Source: Bradyrhizobium manausense (GTDB lineage: Bacteria > Pseudomonadota > Alphaproteobacteria > Rhizobiales > Xanthobacteraceae). From it: 64,000 nucleotides of DNA. The notes beneath the pieces were generated by a model. That model saw only the letters and a program-made list of their open reading frames with translations. It did not search any database and was not told the origin of the DNA. Position numbers and translations under genes: made by a program. Location: contig NZ_JAFCLG010000007.1 in assembly GCF_018129685.1 (NCBI RefSeq), forward strand, positions 124,001 through 188,000, written 5' to 3'. Below are positions 14,545 to 22,462 of this stretch, in pieces (position 1 is the first letter of the stretch; the number at the start of each line of letters is the position of its first letter).

Positions 14545-16110
14545 ATGGCCCGCGATTCGCAAGCCGCTCTCGTCGCGTTGAACCGTTTCGGCTTCGGCCC
14601 GCGCGGCGGCGCATCCGGCGATCTCGTCAATGCGGCGTCCGATCCCCGCGGATTCGTGAAGGCGGAACTGGCGCGCCCCTCTGGGGTGCTGCTGGAGGCG
14701 CCTGGCCTGCAGTCGACGCCGCAGCTCGGACAGGCCGTGTTCGCCTATCAGGACCAGGTCAAGCAGGCGCGCGAGGCCGCGAAGACGGCCGCGCCGGCCG
14801 AGGCGCCGGCGCCGCAGCCGCCGGCGGACCAGAAGCCCGAAAACCAGTTGCGGCGCAATCTCTCGCTCAACACGGTGGCGAACGAGATCGCCGGCCAGCA
14901 GATGGCTGACCCGAAGCAGTCCGACGCCGCGATGAAGCCTGACGGCGCGCAGCCCAATGCTGCCGCGCCGGCTGCAGCAAAACCGGCGCAGCCGCTCAAC
15001 GTGATCCAGAAGACCTTTCGCGCCGAGGCGCTGGCGCGGCTGCAGCGCGCGATGCTGGTCGATTGCGGTTTCACCGAGCGCCTCGTCGTGTTCTGGTCCA
15101 ACCATTTCTGCATCTCGGCGAGCAAAGGCGAGCTGGCGCGGATCTGGGCAGGCGCGTTCGAGCGCGAGGCGATCCGCCCGCATGTGCTGGGGCGCTTCGC
15201 GGACATGCTGAAGGCGGTCGAGCAGCATCCGGCGATGCTGTTCTTTCTCGACAACCAGCAATCGCTCGGACCTGATTCGCGCGCGGGCCAGAACCGCAAG
15301 CGCGGGCTGAACGAGAATCTCGCGCGCGAGATCATGGAGCTGCACACGCTCGGCGTCGGCGGCGGTTACACGCAGGAGGACGTCACCTCGCTCGCGCGGA
15401 TCATCACGGGCTGGACCTTTGCCGGCCGGCAGGGACAGCTCGGCGCGCCGGGCTCGTTCGTGTTCAACGCCAATGCGCACCAGCCCGGGCCGCAACGGCT
15501 GCTCGGCAAGACCTACGAGTCCGGCGGCCTTGCGCAGGGCGAGGCCGCGCTCGCCGACATCGCGCGTCATCCATCGACCGCGAATTTCATCGCCACCAAA
15601 TTTGTCCGGCACTTCGTCGCCGACGATCCGCCGCCGGCGCTGGTGGCGCGATTGCGCGATGTCTTCGTCAAGACCGACGGCGACCTCAAGGCGCTGGCGA
15701 CGGCGTTGGTCGAGTCCGATGAAGCGTGGAAGGCGCCGCTGACCAAGATGCGCTCGCCCTACGACTTCCTGATCGCGACCGGCCGGCTGCTGGCGCGCGT
15801 GCCCGAGGATCCTGGCCTCTATCTCAACAGTCTGAACCTGCTCGGCCAGCCGCTATGGGCACCGGCCGGCCCCAATGGCTTCCCCGACACCGCCGCGGCC
15901 TGGGCCGCGCCCGAGGGCCTGAAGCTGCGGCTCGACATCGCTTCGCAGATGGGTGCGCGGCTCGGGCCCAACATCGATCCGCTCGACCTGCTGGAGTTCG
16001 CCGCGGCCGATGCAGCGTCAGTCGAAACGCGCAAAACCATCGAGCGCGCGGAATCGCGCCAGCAGGCGCTGGCGCTGCTGTTGATGTCGCCGGAACTGCA
16101 GAGGAGATGA
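14545..16110 (+). CDS. DUF1800 family protein, 521 aa
   Basis: It has the features of the DUF1800 family: an N-terminal segment like ALVALNRFGFGPRGG, a core motif VDCGFTERLVVFWSNHFC, NRKRGLNENLAREIMELHTLGVGGGYTQEDV, and KFVRHFVADDPPPALVARL. An Ala/Pro-rich insert occupies roughly residues 70-150. Its biochemical role is unknown. The stop overlaps the ribosome site and upstream ATG of the DUF1501 gene, so the two form a tight operon, the usual arrangement for these families. No classical signal peptide is obvious, whereas the partner has a Tat signal. Confidence 0.88.
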   Translation: MARDSQAALVALNRFGFGPRGGASGDLVNAASDPRGFVKAELARPSGVLLEAPGLQSTPQLGQAVFAYQDQVKQAREAAKTAAPAEAPAPQPPADQKPENQLRRNLSLNTVANEIAGQQMADPKQSDAAMKPDGAQPNAAAPAAAKPAQPLNVIQKTFRAEALARLQRAMLVDCGFTERLVVFWSNHFCISASKGELARIWAGAFEREAIRPHVLGRFADMLKAVEQHPAMLFFLDNQQSLGPDSRAGQNRKRGLNENLAREIMELHTLGVGGGYTQEDVTSLARIITGWTFAGRQGQLGAPGSFVFNANAHQPGPQRLLGKTYESGGLAQGEAALADIARHPSTANFIATKFVRHFVADDPPPALVARLRDVFVKTDGDLKALATALVESDEAWKAPLTKMRSPYDFLIATGRLLARVPEDPGLYLNSLNLLGQPLWAPAGPNGFPDTAAAWAAPEGLKLRLDIASQMGARLGPNIDPLDLLEFAAADAASVETRKTIERAESRQQALALLLMSPELQRR

Positions 16111-16112
16111 TC

Positions 16113-17330
16113 ATGATCGACTGCGTCGAAAACCGGCTCCTCACCTCGCGCCGCGGTCTGCTGCTCGCAGGCGCCTCCTTCGCGGCCTGGGCCTATTTGC
16201 CGAAATTCGCGCGCGCCGCCGACGGGCGCGACCCGCGCCTGGTCGTCGTGATCCTGCGCGGCGCGCTCGATGGGCTCGCAACCGTCGCGCCGATCGGCGA
16301 TCCTGACTATGCCGGCCTGCACGGCTCGATTGCGCTCGCCGCCAACGGCGCACACCCCGCGCTGATGCTCGATGCCTTCTTCGGGCTGCATCCGTCGATG
16401 CCGGAATTCGCGCGGATGTACCGCGCCCAGCATGCCGCCGTGGTCCACGCTGTCTCGACGCCCTATCGCGATCGCTCGCATTTCGACGGCCAGGACGTGC
16501 TCGAGAGCGGCTATGCCGGCCCGGGCCGCGTGCAGTCCGGCTGGCTCAACCGCGCACTCGAAGCGCTGCCGCGCGGCGAGCGCGTGTCCAGCGGTCTCGC
16601 GGTCGGCCCCACCACGCCGCTGGTGCTGCGCGGCAATGCGCCCACCGTCGGCTGGGCGCCGGTCGCGCTGCCGCAGGCCGACGAGGATACTGCGATGCGG
16701 CTCGTCGATCTCTACCGACACCGCGATCCCGCGCTGGCGTCGGCGTTGACGCAAGGCCTTCAGCTGGAGAAGGCGGCGAGCGGCGACGACATGAAGCCGA
16801 AGCCCGGAAATCAGGTCGCGCAGATGCGCCAGGTCGCGCGCGGCGCCGCGAAGCTGATGGCCGCCGATGACGGCCCGCGCATCGCCGCGCTCGCCTTCGA
16901 CGGCTGGGACACGCATGCCAATGAAGGCGGCCCCGTCGGGCGGCTCGCCTTCCTGCTCGGCGGTCTCGACGGCGCGCTGGCCGAGTTCGAGAGCGGGCTC
17001 GGCGATCGCTGGCGCGACACCGTCGTTCTGGTCGCCACCGAGTTCGGCCGCACCGCGCGCATCAACGGCACCGACGGCACCGACCACGGCACCGGCACCA
17101 TCGCGCTGCTCGCCGGCGGCGCGGTGAAGGGGGGCCGCGTCATCTCCGACTGGCCCGGCCTCAAGCCGGCCAACCTCTACGAGGCCCGCGACCTCAAGCC
17201 CACCACGGACCTGCGCTCCGTGATCAAGGGCGTGCTGCAGGGACAGTTCGGCCTGTCGGATCAGGTGCTCGCCCAGACGGTTTTTCCGGACAGCGCCGGC
17301 GCAAGGCCGATGAAGGGGCTGGTGGCCTAA
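16113..17330 (+). CDS. DUF1501 family protein with Tat signal, 405 aa
   Basis: The N-terminus carries a twin-arginine signal (LTSRRGLLLAGASFAAWAYL, then FARAADG), so it is probably exported folded to the periplasm. The body matches DUF1501, a sulfatase/alkaline-phosphatase-superfamily-like protein: VVVILRGALDGLATVAP, DRSHFDGQDVLESG, FDGWDTHANEGG and VATEFGRTARINGTDGTDHG. The ATG at 16113 lies 6 bases after GAGGAG; an in-frame ATG at 16107 abuts that site and is less likely. It is coupled to the DUF1800 gene. The pair is thought to be functionally linked, but its reaction is not established. Confidence 0.88.
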   Translation: MIDCVENRLLTSRRGLLLAGASFAAWAYLPKFARAADGRDPRLVVVILRGALDGLATVAPIGDPDYAGLHGSIALAANGAHPALMLDAFFGLHPSMPEFARMYRAQHAAVVHAVSTPYRDRSHFDGQDVLESGYAGPGRVQSGWLNRALEALPRGERVSSGLAVGPTTPLVLRGNAPTVGWAPVALPQADEDTAMRLVDLYRHRDPALASALTQGLQLEKAASGDDMKPKPGNQVAQMRQVARGAAKLMAADDGPRIAALAFDGWDTHANEGGPVGRLAFLLGGLDGALAEFESGLGDRWRDTVVLVATEFGRTARINGTDGTDHGTGTIALLAGGAVKGGRVISDWPGLKPANLYEARDLKPTTDLRSVIKGVLQGQFGLSDQVLAQTVFPDSAGARPMKGLVA

Positions 17331-17337
17331 CCCAACC

Positions 17338-17443
17338 CGTCATTCCGGGGCGCGCGACGCGCGAGCCCGGAATCCATCGATCCGCTCGTTCTGCCGCAAA
17401 ATGGATTCCGGGCCCGCGCCTTGCGGCGCATCCCGGAATGACG
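17338..17443. repeat. Intergenic repeat, CGTCATTCCGGGG family (copy 2)
   Basis: Full copy: CGTCATTCCGGGGCGCG at the left and the inverse GCATCCCGGAATGACG at the right, with GAATCCAT ... ATGGATTCC between them, giving nested hairpins. Confidence 0.85.
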
Positions 17444-17476
17444 ACATGATTGGCGAAACATCAGGAGACCACACCC

Positions 17477-17797
17477 ATGTACATCGCCATGAACCGCTTC
17501 CGCGTCGCCAGGGGCTCGGAGTCCGCTTTCGAGCAGGTCTGGCTCTCGCGCGACACGCATCTGGACAAGGTTCCGGGCTTCGTCGAATTCCATCTCTTGA
17601 AGGGCCCCGAGCTCGAGGACCATACGCTCTATGCCTCGCACACTGTGTGGGCGAACCACGCCGCGTTCGAGGCCTGGACCAAATCGGAAGCGTTTCGCGC
17701 GGCGCATGCGCGGGCCGGCGACACCAAGCCGACCTATCTTGGTCATCCCCAGTTCGAGGGCTTCGAGGTGATCCAGACGGTGGGCGGCGCGAAGTAG
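17477..17797 (+). CDS. IsdG/HmoA-type antibiotic biosynthesis monooxygenase domain protein, 106 aa
   Basis: A one-domain ABM-fold protein of the size of IsdG-type heme-degrading monooxygenases. The catalytic triad of IsdG (Asn-Trp-His) appears at matching positions: N6 (MNRF), W67 (FEAWTKSEAF) and H77 (RAAHARAG). That spacing supports heme binding and cleavage to release iron. The ATG at 17477 follows CAGGAGACC. The gene stands alone, with no heme transporter beside it. Bradyrhizobium is known to have heme oxygenases of this family (HmuQ, HmuD); whether this is one of them cannot be settled here. Confidence 0.78.
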   Translation: MYIAMNRFRVARGSESAFEQVWLSRDTHLDKVPGFVEFHLLKGPELEDHTLYASHTVWANHAAFEAWTKSEAFRAAHARAGDTKPTYLGHPQFEGFEVIQTVGGAK

Positions 17798-17813
17798 CGC
17801 CGCGCGGCGAACA

Positions 17814-18755
17814 TCAGCCCAGCGTGATCTTGTCGATCTCCGCCATCTCCTCGGCCGTAAGGTGCCAGGCGATCGCCTTGACGTTCTGTTCGACCTGTTC
17901 GACGCGGGTGGCGCCCGCGATCACGCTCGACACCTGCGGGCGCGCGGCGAGCCATGAGAAGGCGAGCTCGAGCATCGAATGGCCGCGCGATGTCGCGAAG
18001 GCCTGCAGCTTCTCGACGATGTCCTCGTTGCGCGGCGTGACGTAGCGGTCGCGCAGCCGCGGTGTCTGGCCGAAGCGGGTGTTGTCGGGCGCGGCCTCGC
18101 CCTTCTTGTATTTGCCGGTGAGAAGTCCGCTTGCGAGCGGGAAGAACGGCAGCAAGCCGAGCTTGTATTCCTGCGCGACCGGCAAGAGGTCCTTCTCGAT
18201 GTCGCGCACCACGAGCGAGTATTCGTCCTGGCAGGAGACGAAGCGGCTGACATTCATCGCGCGTGCGACGTATTCCGCCTCGGCGATCCGCCAGGCCGGA
18301 AAGTTCGAGTTGCCGATGTAGCGCACCTTGCCCTGCCGGACGAGATCGTCCAGCGCGCGCAGGCTCTCCTCGATCGGCGTCAGCGGGTCATAATCGTGCT
18401 GCTGGTAGAGATCGATGTAGTCAGTCTTCAGCCGCTTGAGGCTCGCTTCCACCGCGTCCATGATGTAGCGGCGCGAGGCGCCCTGCTTGGTTCCGTCCTC
18501 GGCCATCGGCTTGGAGTATTTCGTCGCCAGCACGATGTCCTTGCGGCGGTCGCCCAGCACGGCGCCGAGCACGTTCTCCGAGCCGCCTCTGTTCGAATAG
18601 ATGTCGGCGGTGTCGAACAACGTGATGCCGAGATCGAGCGCGCGGTGGATCACCTTGCGCGAGGCTTCGAGGTCGATGCGCTGGCCGAAATTGTTGCAGC
18701 CGAGCCCAACCGCGGACACGCGCAGGCCTGAGCCGCCGAGATTACGAATTTCCAT
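17814..18755 (-). CDS. Aldo/keto reductase, 313 aa
   Basis: NADPH-dependent oxidoreductase of the AKR family with a TIM-barrel fold. The catalytic set is recognisable: D near FDTADIYSNRGGSENVLG (with the following Tyr), K in VLATKYSKPM and H in DYIDLYQQHDYDP. The C-terminal NADP site is SVIAGATRVEQVEQN. The ATG at 18755 (MEIRNLGGSGLRVSAVGLG) has AGGATC upstream and starts at the usual first strand; the open frame beyond it to 18950 is Arg/Gln-rich and rejected. The substrate is unknown. It converges with the monooxygenase gene. Confidence 0.88.
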   Translation of the reverse strand: MEIRNLGGSGLRVSAVGLGCNNFGQRIDLEASRKVIHRALDLGITLFDTADIYSNRGGSENVLGAVLGDRRKDIVLATKYSKPMAEDGTKQGASRRYIMDAVEASLKRLKTDYIDLYQQHDYDPLTPIEESLRALDDLVRQGKVRYIGNSNFPAWRIAEAEYVARAMNVSRFVSCQDEYSLVVRDIEKDLLPVAQEYKLGLLPFFPLASGLLTGKYKKGEAAPDNTRFGQTPRLRDRYVTPRNEDIVEKLQAFATSRGHSMLELAFSWLAARPQVSSVIAGATRVEQVEQNVKAIAWHLTAEEMAEIDKITLG

Positions 18756-19016
18756 GGGAGATCCTGTCAGAAAAGAGCAGGCGCCCATTGTGACCGCGAT
18801 GCGACGCAGCGGCAAGCCGCCACCCGCGGTGCTGCCATGCTGAAAGAACTGCCGGCAAAAAAATGCGGCCCCAGTCAGACGCGGCGACTGACGGGGACCG
18901 CTTTGGGGCGCTTGATCGGTGACGGGGGGCCTGACCAGACGCGATTTCAACTTAATCCGGGTGTGTTACGCGCCGGTGACATCCAGAGTTATCCACAAGG
19001 CGATCGCCAAGGAAAA

Positions 19017-19472
19017 TCAGAAAATCTTGCGGTAGACGATGAAGCCGGAGCGCTCCGCGACCTTGTCGTACAGGCTCTGCGCCGTGGTGTTGGTCTGATG
19101 CGTCTGCCAGTACACCCGCGGCGAGCCTGCGAGCTTTGCCCGCTCGTACACGCCATGGATCAGCGACGAGCCGACGCCCTTGCCGCGTGCGGCCTCGTTC
19201 GTGAACAGGTCCTGCAGATAGCACGACGGCTCGATCGCGGTGGTGCTGCGATGGAACAAATAGTGCGTGAGCCCGAGCAGCTTGCCGTCGCTCTCGGCGA
19301 CCAGCGCATGCACCGGTTCATACGCATCGAAGAAGCGCTGCCACGTCATTTTCGTGATCTCGGGCGCAAGCGCGGTCGGACCGGAGCGGCCGTAGAAGGC
19401 GTTGTAGCCGTCCCACAGCGGCAGCCATTGATCGTAGTCCTGCCGTGTGACGGAGCGAATGGTGAGCGACAT
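19017..19472 (-). CDS. GNAT family N-acetyltransferase, 151 aa
   Basis: GCN5-related acetyltransferase. It begins with the beta1 strand SLTIRSVTRQDYDQWLPLW. Motif A with the acetyl-CoA pyrophosphate loop is LQDLFTNEAARGKGVGSSLI (Q/RxxGxG/A). Motif B follows near RVYWQTHQTNTTAQSLYDKV. The target is unknown; the WQTHQTN.A..LYD pattern occurs in many small-molecule acetyltransferases. It stands alone. The region between its end and the aldo/keto reductase start (18756-19016) shows no gene. Confidence 0.85.
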   Translation of the reverse strand: MSLTIRSVTRQDYDQWLPLWDGYNAFYGRSGPTALAPEITKMTWQRFFDAYEPVHALVAESDGKLLGLTHYLFHRSTTAIEPSCYLQDLFTNEAARGKGVGSSLIHGVYERAKLAGSPRVYWQTHQTNTTAQSLYDKVAERSGFIVYRKIF

Positions 19473-19590
19473 CTAAAGAACCCTGGGCGGTGATGAGGCA
19501 TCCTTCATACGGGATGATCGCGCTGCCGATCAATCGCGCAGTCGCTCAAGCTAGGTGAGGATTGGTTGAATCGATACAAGCTCGGAGTTC

Positions 19591-19752
19591 GGTTCACCTC
19601 TCCCGCAGGGAGAGGTCGGATCGCATCGATGGATGCGATCCGGGTGAGGGCTTCCGGTCTCACCTTGGCTGCGGCCCCTCACCCGGATTGCTCAGGCGCG
19701 CAATTGCGCGCCAAAGCAATCCGACCTCTCCCCGTTGGGGAGAGGTGAACCT
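19591..19752. repeat. Intergenic palindromic repeat, CCTCTCC/GGAGAGG family (copy 3)
   Basis: GGTTCACCTCTCCCGCAGGG at the left and the inverse CCCCGTTGGGGAGAGGTGAA at the right. The interior GCGCGCAATTGCGCGC palindrome and GGATCGCATC...GATGCGATCC hairpin are the same blocks as in 3910-4073 but in inverted orientation. It occupies most of the 312-bp gap 19473-19784. Confidence 0.88.
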
Positions 19753-19784
19753 CGAGCAGCCGGCGGAGTTTGTTTCAACATGTC

Positions 19785-20591
19785 CTACTCCGCGACGCGC
19801 AAGTACCGGATCAGCCCCCGCGCCGTGGGATCGCGCAGCGAGCGATAATAGTCGGCGCGGGCCGGCGCATCGGTGTGGCGCACGAGGTCGGTGACAGGCG
19901 TGTAGCTCAGCATGCGGCCGCCGTCGGGCAGCGCGGTGCAGACGAAACGCAGCACCTCGCCGTTGCGCAAGGCGATGTTGATCGGCGTGGCATCGCCGGT
20001 CCGCACCATCTCCATGCGCTGCGCGATGAAGCGGCCCAGCTCATCCTCCGGCAGGTCGAAGGCGTCGGTATCGCGGCCGTGATACATCAGCGCGATGAAC
20101 GGCGGCTTGTCGTCGGCCTTCTCGTCCGGCAGCGCGAAATAGTCGCGGAAAGCGCGGTTGATGAATTCGGCGCGGGTCTCGGCGTCGAGCAGCACGATGC
20201 CGATATCGACCTGGTCGAGCGCAGCCGACAGCCGCGCCGCGATGGCGTGGTTCCGGCGCTCCGCCGCGAAGCTGTCGAGCAGCCGCTCGCGCATGAGGCC
20301 GGTGATGCCTGCGGTGCCGAAGGCCGTCACGGCCAGGAGCCCGACCAGATCGGCGGCGGCATGGAAGGGCATGGCACGGTGGCCGAGGAAGAACAGCGCG
20401 GCGCCCATCACGGCGAGGGCCGCACTGGTCATGGCGGAGGCGAAGCCCGACAGCGCGCCGGCAAATGCGACAACACAGACGAACAGTGGCGCGGGCGAGG
20501 GAAGCGGAGCGGCGCGGTCGAGCAGGATTGCCAGCAGTGTGATCGCTGCCGTCAGCACGGGACCGGACATGGCACGCCATCCGAACCGCAT
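19785..20591 (-). CDS. Membrane-anchored PAS domain protein, 268 aa
   Basis: The first 120 residues hold about four hydrophobic segments (LTAAITLLAILLDRAAPL, FVCVVAFAGALSGFA, ALAVMGAALFFLGH, ADLVGLLAVTAFGTAG). This layout resembles the DUF4118 membrane region of sensor kinases. A PAS domain follows from about residue 140 (ALDQVDIGIVLLDAETRAEFINRAFRDYFALP) to 245. There is no histidine kinase, GGDEF or other output domain after it, so it is either a sensor that acts through a partner or a truncated sensor. It ends GLIRYLRVAE. No partner regulator is adjacent. Confidence 0.75.
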   Translation of the reverse strand: MRFGWRAMSGPVLTAAITLLAILLDRAAPLPSPAPLFVCVVAFAGALSGFASAMTSAALAVMGAALFFLGHRAMPFHAAADLVGLLAVTAFGTAGITGLMRERLLDSFAAERRNHAIAARLSAALDQVDIGIVLLDAETRAEFINRAFRDYFALPDEKADDKPPFIALMYHGRDTDAFDLPEDELGRFIAQRMEMVRTGDATPINIALRNGEVLRFVCTALPDGGRMLSYTPVTDLVRHTDAPARADYYRSLRDPTARGLIRYLRVAE

Positions 20592-20720
20592 GGGCCTCGC
20601 TCATTCCTCCCTGAACGAGATAAGGCCGTTAGACTGACCGATGGTCGTGCGAACGCAAGGCGATTTCGTGCGGTGCGCTTAAGCGGCGCTTGCGTGTGGG
20701 CTCAAAGCTTTCGGATGATT

Positions 20721-20876
20721 TTAGACCAAATGCGCGTGTTCAATGCGCTGTTGCGCCGGCGCGTTCCATGTCGAGGTCCCCGGGCCCTTGCGGGTGCCGA
20801 CGAAGATCAACAGCGAGGCCGCGACCAGAATGGCCGCAGTCAATGTGATTGCAACGATGACCACAGGCGATTTCAT
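20721..20876 (-). CDS. Small single-span membrane protein, 51 aa
   Basis: Short frame starting at the ATG complementary to 20874-20876. The product has an N-terminal hydrophobic helix (VVIVAITLTAAILVAASLLIF), then a Thr/Gly-rich polar tail (VGTRKGPGTSTWNAPAQQRIEHAHLV). The ribosome site is weak (GGGA about 9 bases upstream). It lies between two minus-strand genes and is followed by a similar small one-helix gene at 20950-21126, read first in the transcription direction. The family is unknown. Confidence 0.5.
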   Translation of the reverse strand: MKSPVVIVAITLTAAILVAASLLIFVGTRKGPGTSTWNAPAQQRIEHAHLV

Positions 20877-20949
20877 CGATGTCCCATCGCGATGCCGTCG
20901 GGTGCGAGGCCGCGCGGTAGTTTGAAGATGATCCAGGACGAAACGGGGA

Positions 20950-21126
20950 TCAGACCGCCAGACCCATCGCCATGGCCGCCTTGGTCGACAGCACCGTGAG
21001 GGTGACGATCAGACACAGCGAGACGGCGGCGACGGCGAGCGAGGCCGCGACCGCGTTGGTCAGCCGGGAAGACGAGACGGTATCGGTTTGGCCCTGAAAG
21101 CCGACCGTGCCGGACGCCCGAATCAT
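20950..21126 (-). CDS. Small single-span membrane protein, 58 aa
   Basis: The product has a polar, Ser/Thr-rich N-terminus (IRASGTVGFQGQTDTVSSSR) and one C-terminal hydrophobic helix (VAASLAVAAVSLCLIVTLTVLS), ending AMGLAV. The ATG at 21126 follows AAGGATTTAGACCC, a good ribosome site, and is preferred over the ATG at 21165. The family is not recognised. It may be co-transcribed with the next small gene at 20721-20876. Confidence 0.55.
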   Translation of the reverse strand: MIRASGTVGFQGQTDTVSSSRLTNAVAASLAVAAVSLCLIVTLTVLSTKAAMAMGLAV

Positions 21127-21281
21127 GGGTCTAAATCCTTCAGCTTGCGAGCGAATCACCCGCAACGCCGAACAACTTCACAATTTCAACCGGCAATATT
21201 GAGGCGGCGATTGCACCGAAAGCGGCGGGAATAGGGCAGAGGTTAACGCAACCCCCACTATTTCTTAACGGTCCCCTGATT

Positions 21282-21932
21282 TCAGGCCCCGGCGGCGATG
21301 CTGGCTGGATTGTCGATGTCGGCGGGCCGCCAGTCCATCGCCACGAAGCCGGGCGCAGCCTCGACGCGTTTCAGCCAGTCCCGGATTGCTGGGAACGGCG
21401 CGAGGTCGAAATCGCAGTGCTCGGCGAGGTGCGTGTAGCCGTACAGTGCGATGTCGGCGACCGTGAGCTGGCGCGCTGCGAAGTAGTCGCTGGTCTTGAG
21501 GTGGTTCTCCATCACCTGGAGCGCGCCGTAGCCGCGCTCCATCCAGTCTTCCAGCGCATGGGTCTGCAGGTCGCGGCCGCCCTTGACCAGAGACAGCCAG
21601 AAATAGGCGGCGCCGATATTCGGCTCCAGCGCGTGCTGTTCGAAGAACATCCATTGCAGCGCCTCGGCGCGATCGATCCGGTTCTCCGGCGCCAGTGGCG
21701 TGCCGACGGCGACGTACCAGAGGATGGCATTGGACTCGGCGAGATAGCGGTTATCGCCGACCTCGAGGAGCGGCACCTGGCCGGACGGGTTCTTCGCCAG
21801 GAAGTCCGGTGTCTTGCTCTCGCCGCGCAGAATGTCCACCTCGATGGGTTCGTAAGGCACGTTCAACAGCGCCAGCGCAAGGCGGACCTTGTAGCTGTTG
21901 CCCGAGCGTTGCATCGAATAGAGCTTGTACAT
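21282..21932 (-). CDS. Glutathione S-transferase family protein, 216 aa
   Basis: The canonical GST layout is present: thioredoxin-like N-domain YKLYSMQRSGNSYKVRLALALLNVPYEPIEVDI, the cis-Pro/GSH-binding segment NPSGQVPLLEVGDNRYLAESNAI with the conserved ES pair, then an all-helical C-domain with TVADIALYGYTHLAEH (the N-capping box region of GSTs). The S of RSGN is a candidate catalytic residue. It starts at MYKLYS; the frame upstream lacks a domain. Close in style to the GST at 35297-35887, so the two may be paralogues. The substrate is unknown. Confidence 0.88.
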   Translation of the reverse strand: MYKLYSMQRSGNSYKVRLALALLNVPYEPIEVDILRGESKTPDFLAKNPSGQVPLLEVGDNRYLAESNAILWYVAVGTPLAPENRIDRAEALQWMFFEQHALEPNIGAAYFWLSLVKGGRDLQTHALEDWMERGYGALQVMENHLKTSDYFAARQLTVADIALYGYTHLAEHCDFDLAPFPAIRDWLKRVEAAPGFVAMDWRPADIDNPASIAAGA

Positions 21933-22176
21933 TCTGGGAGTTCGATTCCGAGGGACGGGAAAGTGCGCTGCGTCCTGCCCACGCATCGCGGCTAAACAAT
22001 GATGCCGATGGGAATCCGCCGCAAGGGCCGGGCGCTAGAAAAACTCGAAAACCCTACCGCACTGCAACGCCGGGGAAGATCATGTTCGCGGCCAAGCCGC
22101 AAAGCAGATCACGCTTGCGTCAGCATGCACGACTCATCGCATCGCGCGATCGTGTGTGGCCCGCGGTGTCTCCGTA

Positions 22177-22212
22177 TCGTCATGCCCGGGACGAGCCCGG
22201 GCATGACGGAGT
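22177..22212. repeat. Short palindromic repeat, CGTCATGCCCGGG type
   Basis: CGTCATGCCCGGGACGAGCC followed by the inverse CGGGCATGACGG forms one strong hairpin. It sits in the 530-bp gap 21933-22462 upstream of the aminotransferase gene. The rest of that gap is probably promoter and leader and shows no supported gene. Confidence 0.8.
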
Positions 22213-22462
22213 GCTGCCTTCGCGGCGACGTGCCACGCGCAAAATTGCTCCGAGGACAAGCCTTCGCGGATATGAGCGATTTCGACAGCAAACTTATCGA
22301 TTATTGCGGGAAATCGTGGCTGGAAACGCGCAAAATCCGTAAACTTTTCCAGGATCGGGCCGAAGTTTCTTGCGGTGCAGCGGCACACGTTTTAGGGTGG
22401 CTCCATTCCCACAATTGGAGTCGTGAGGCCAAAGGGTTCACGACGCTTGTCAGGAGATGACG

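Noticed and set aside
21999..22460. Plus-strand frame of 153 codons before aatA
   Set aside because: It includes a translated palindromic repeat (RIVMPGTSPGMTE), has mixed composition and no good ribosome site; treated as leader and repeat sequence.
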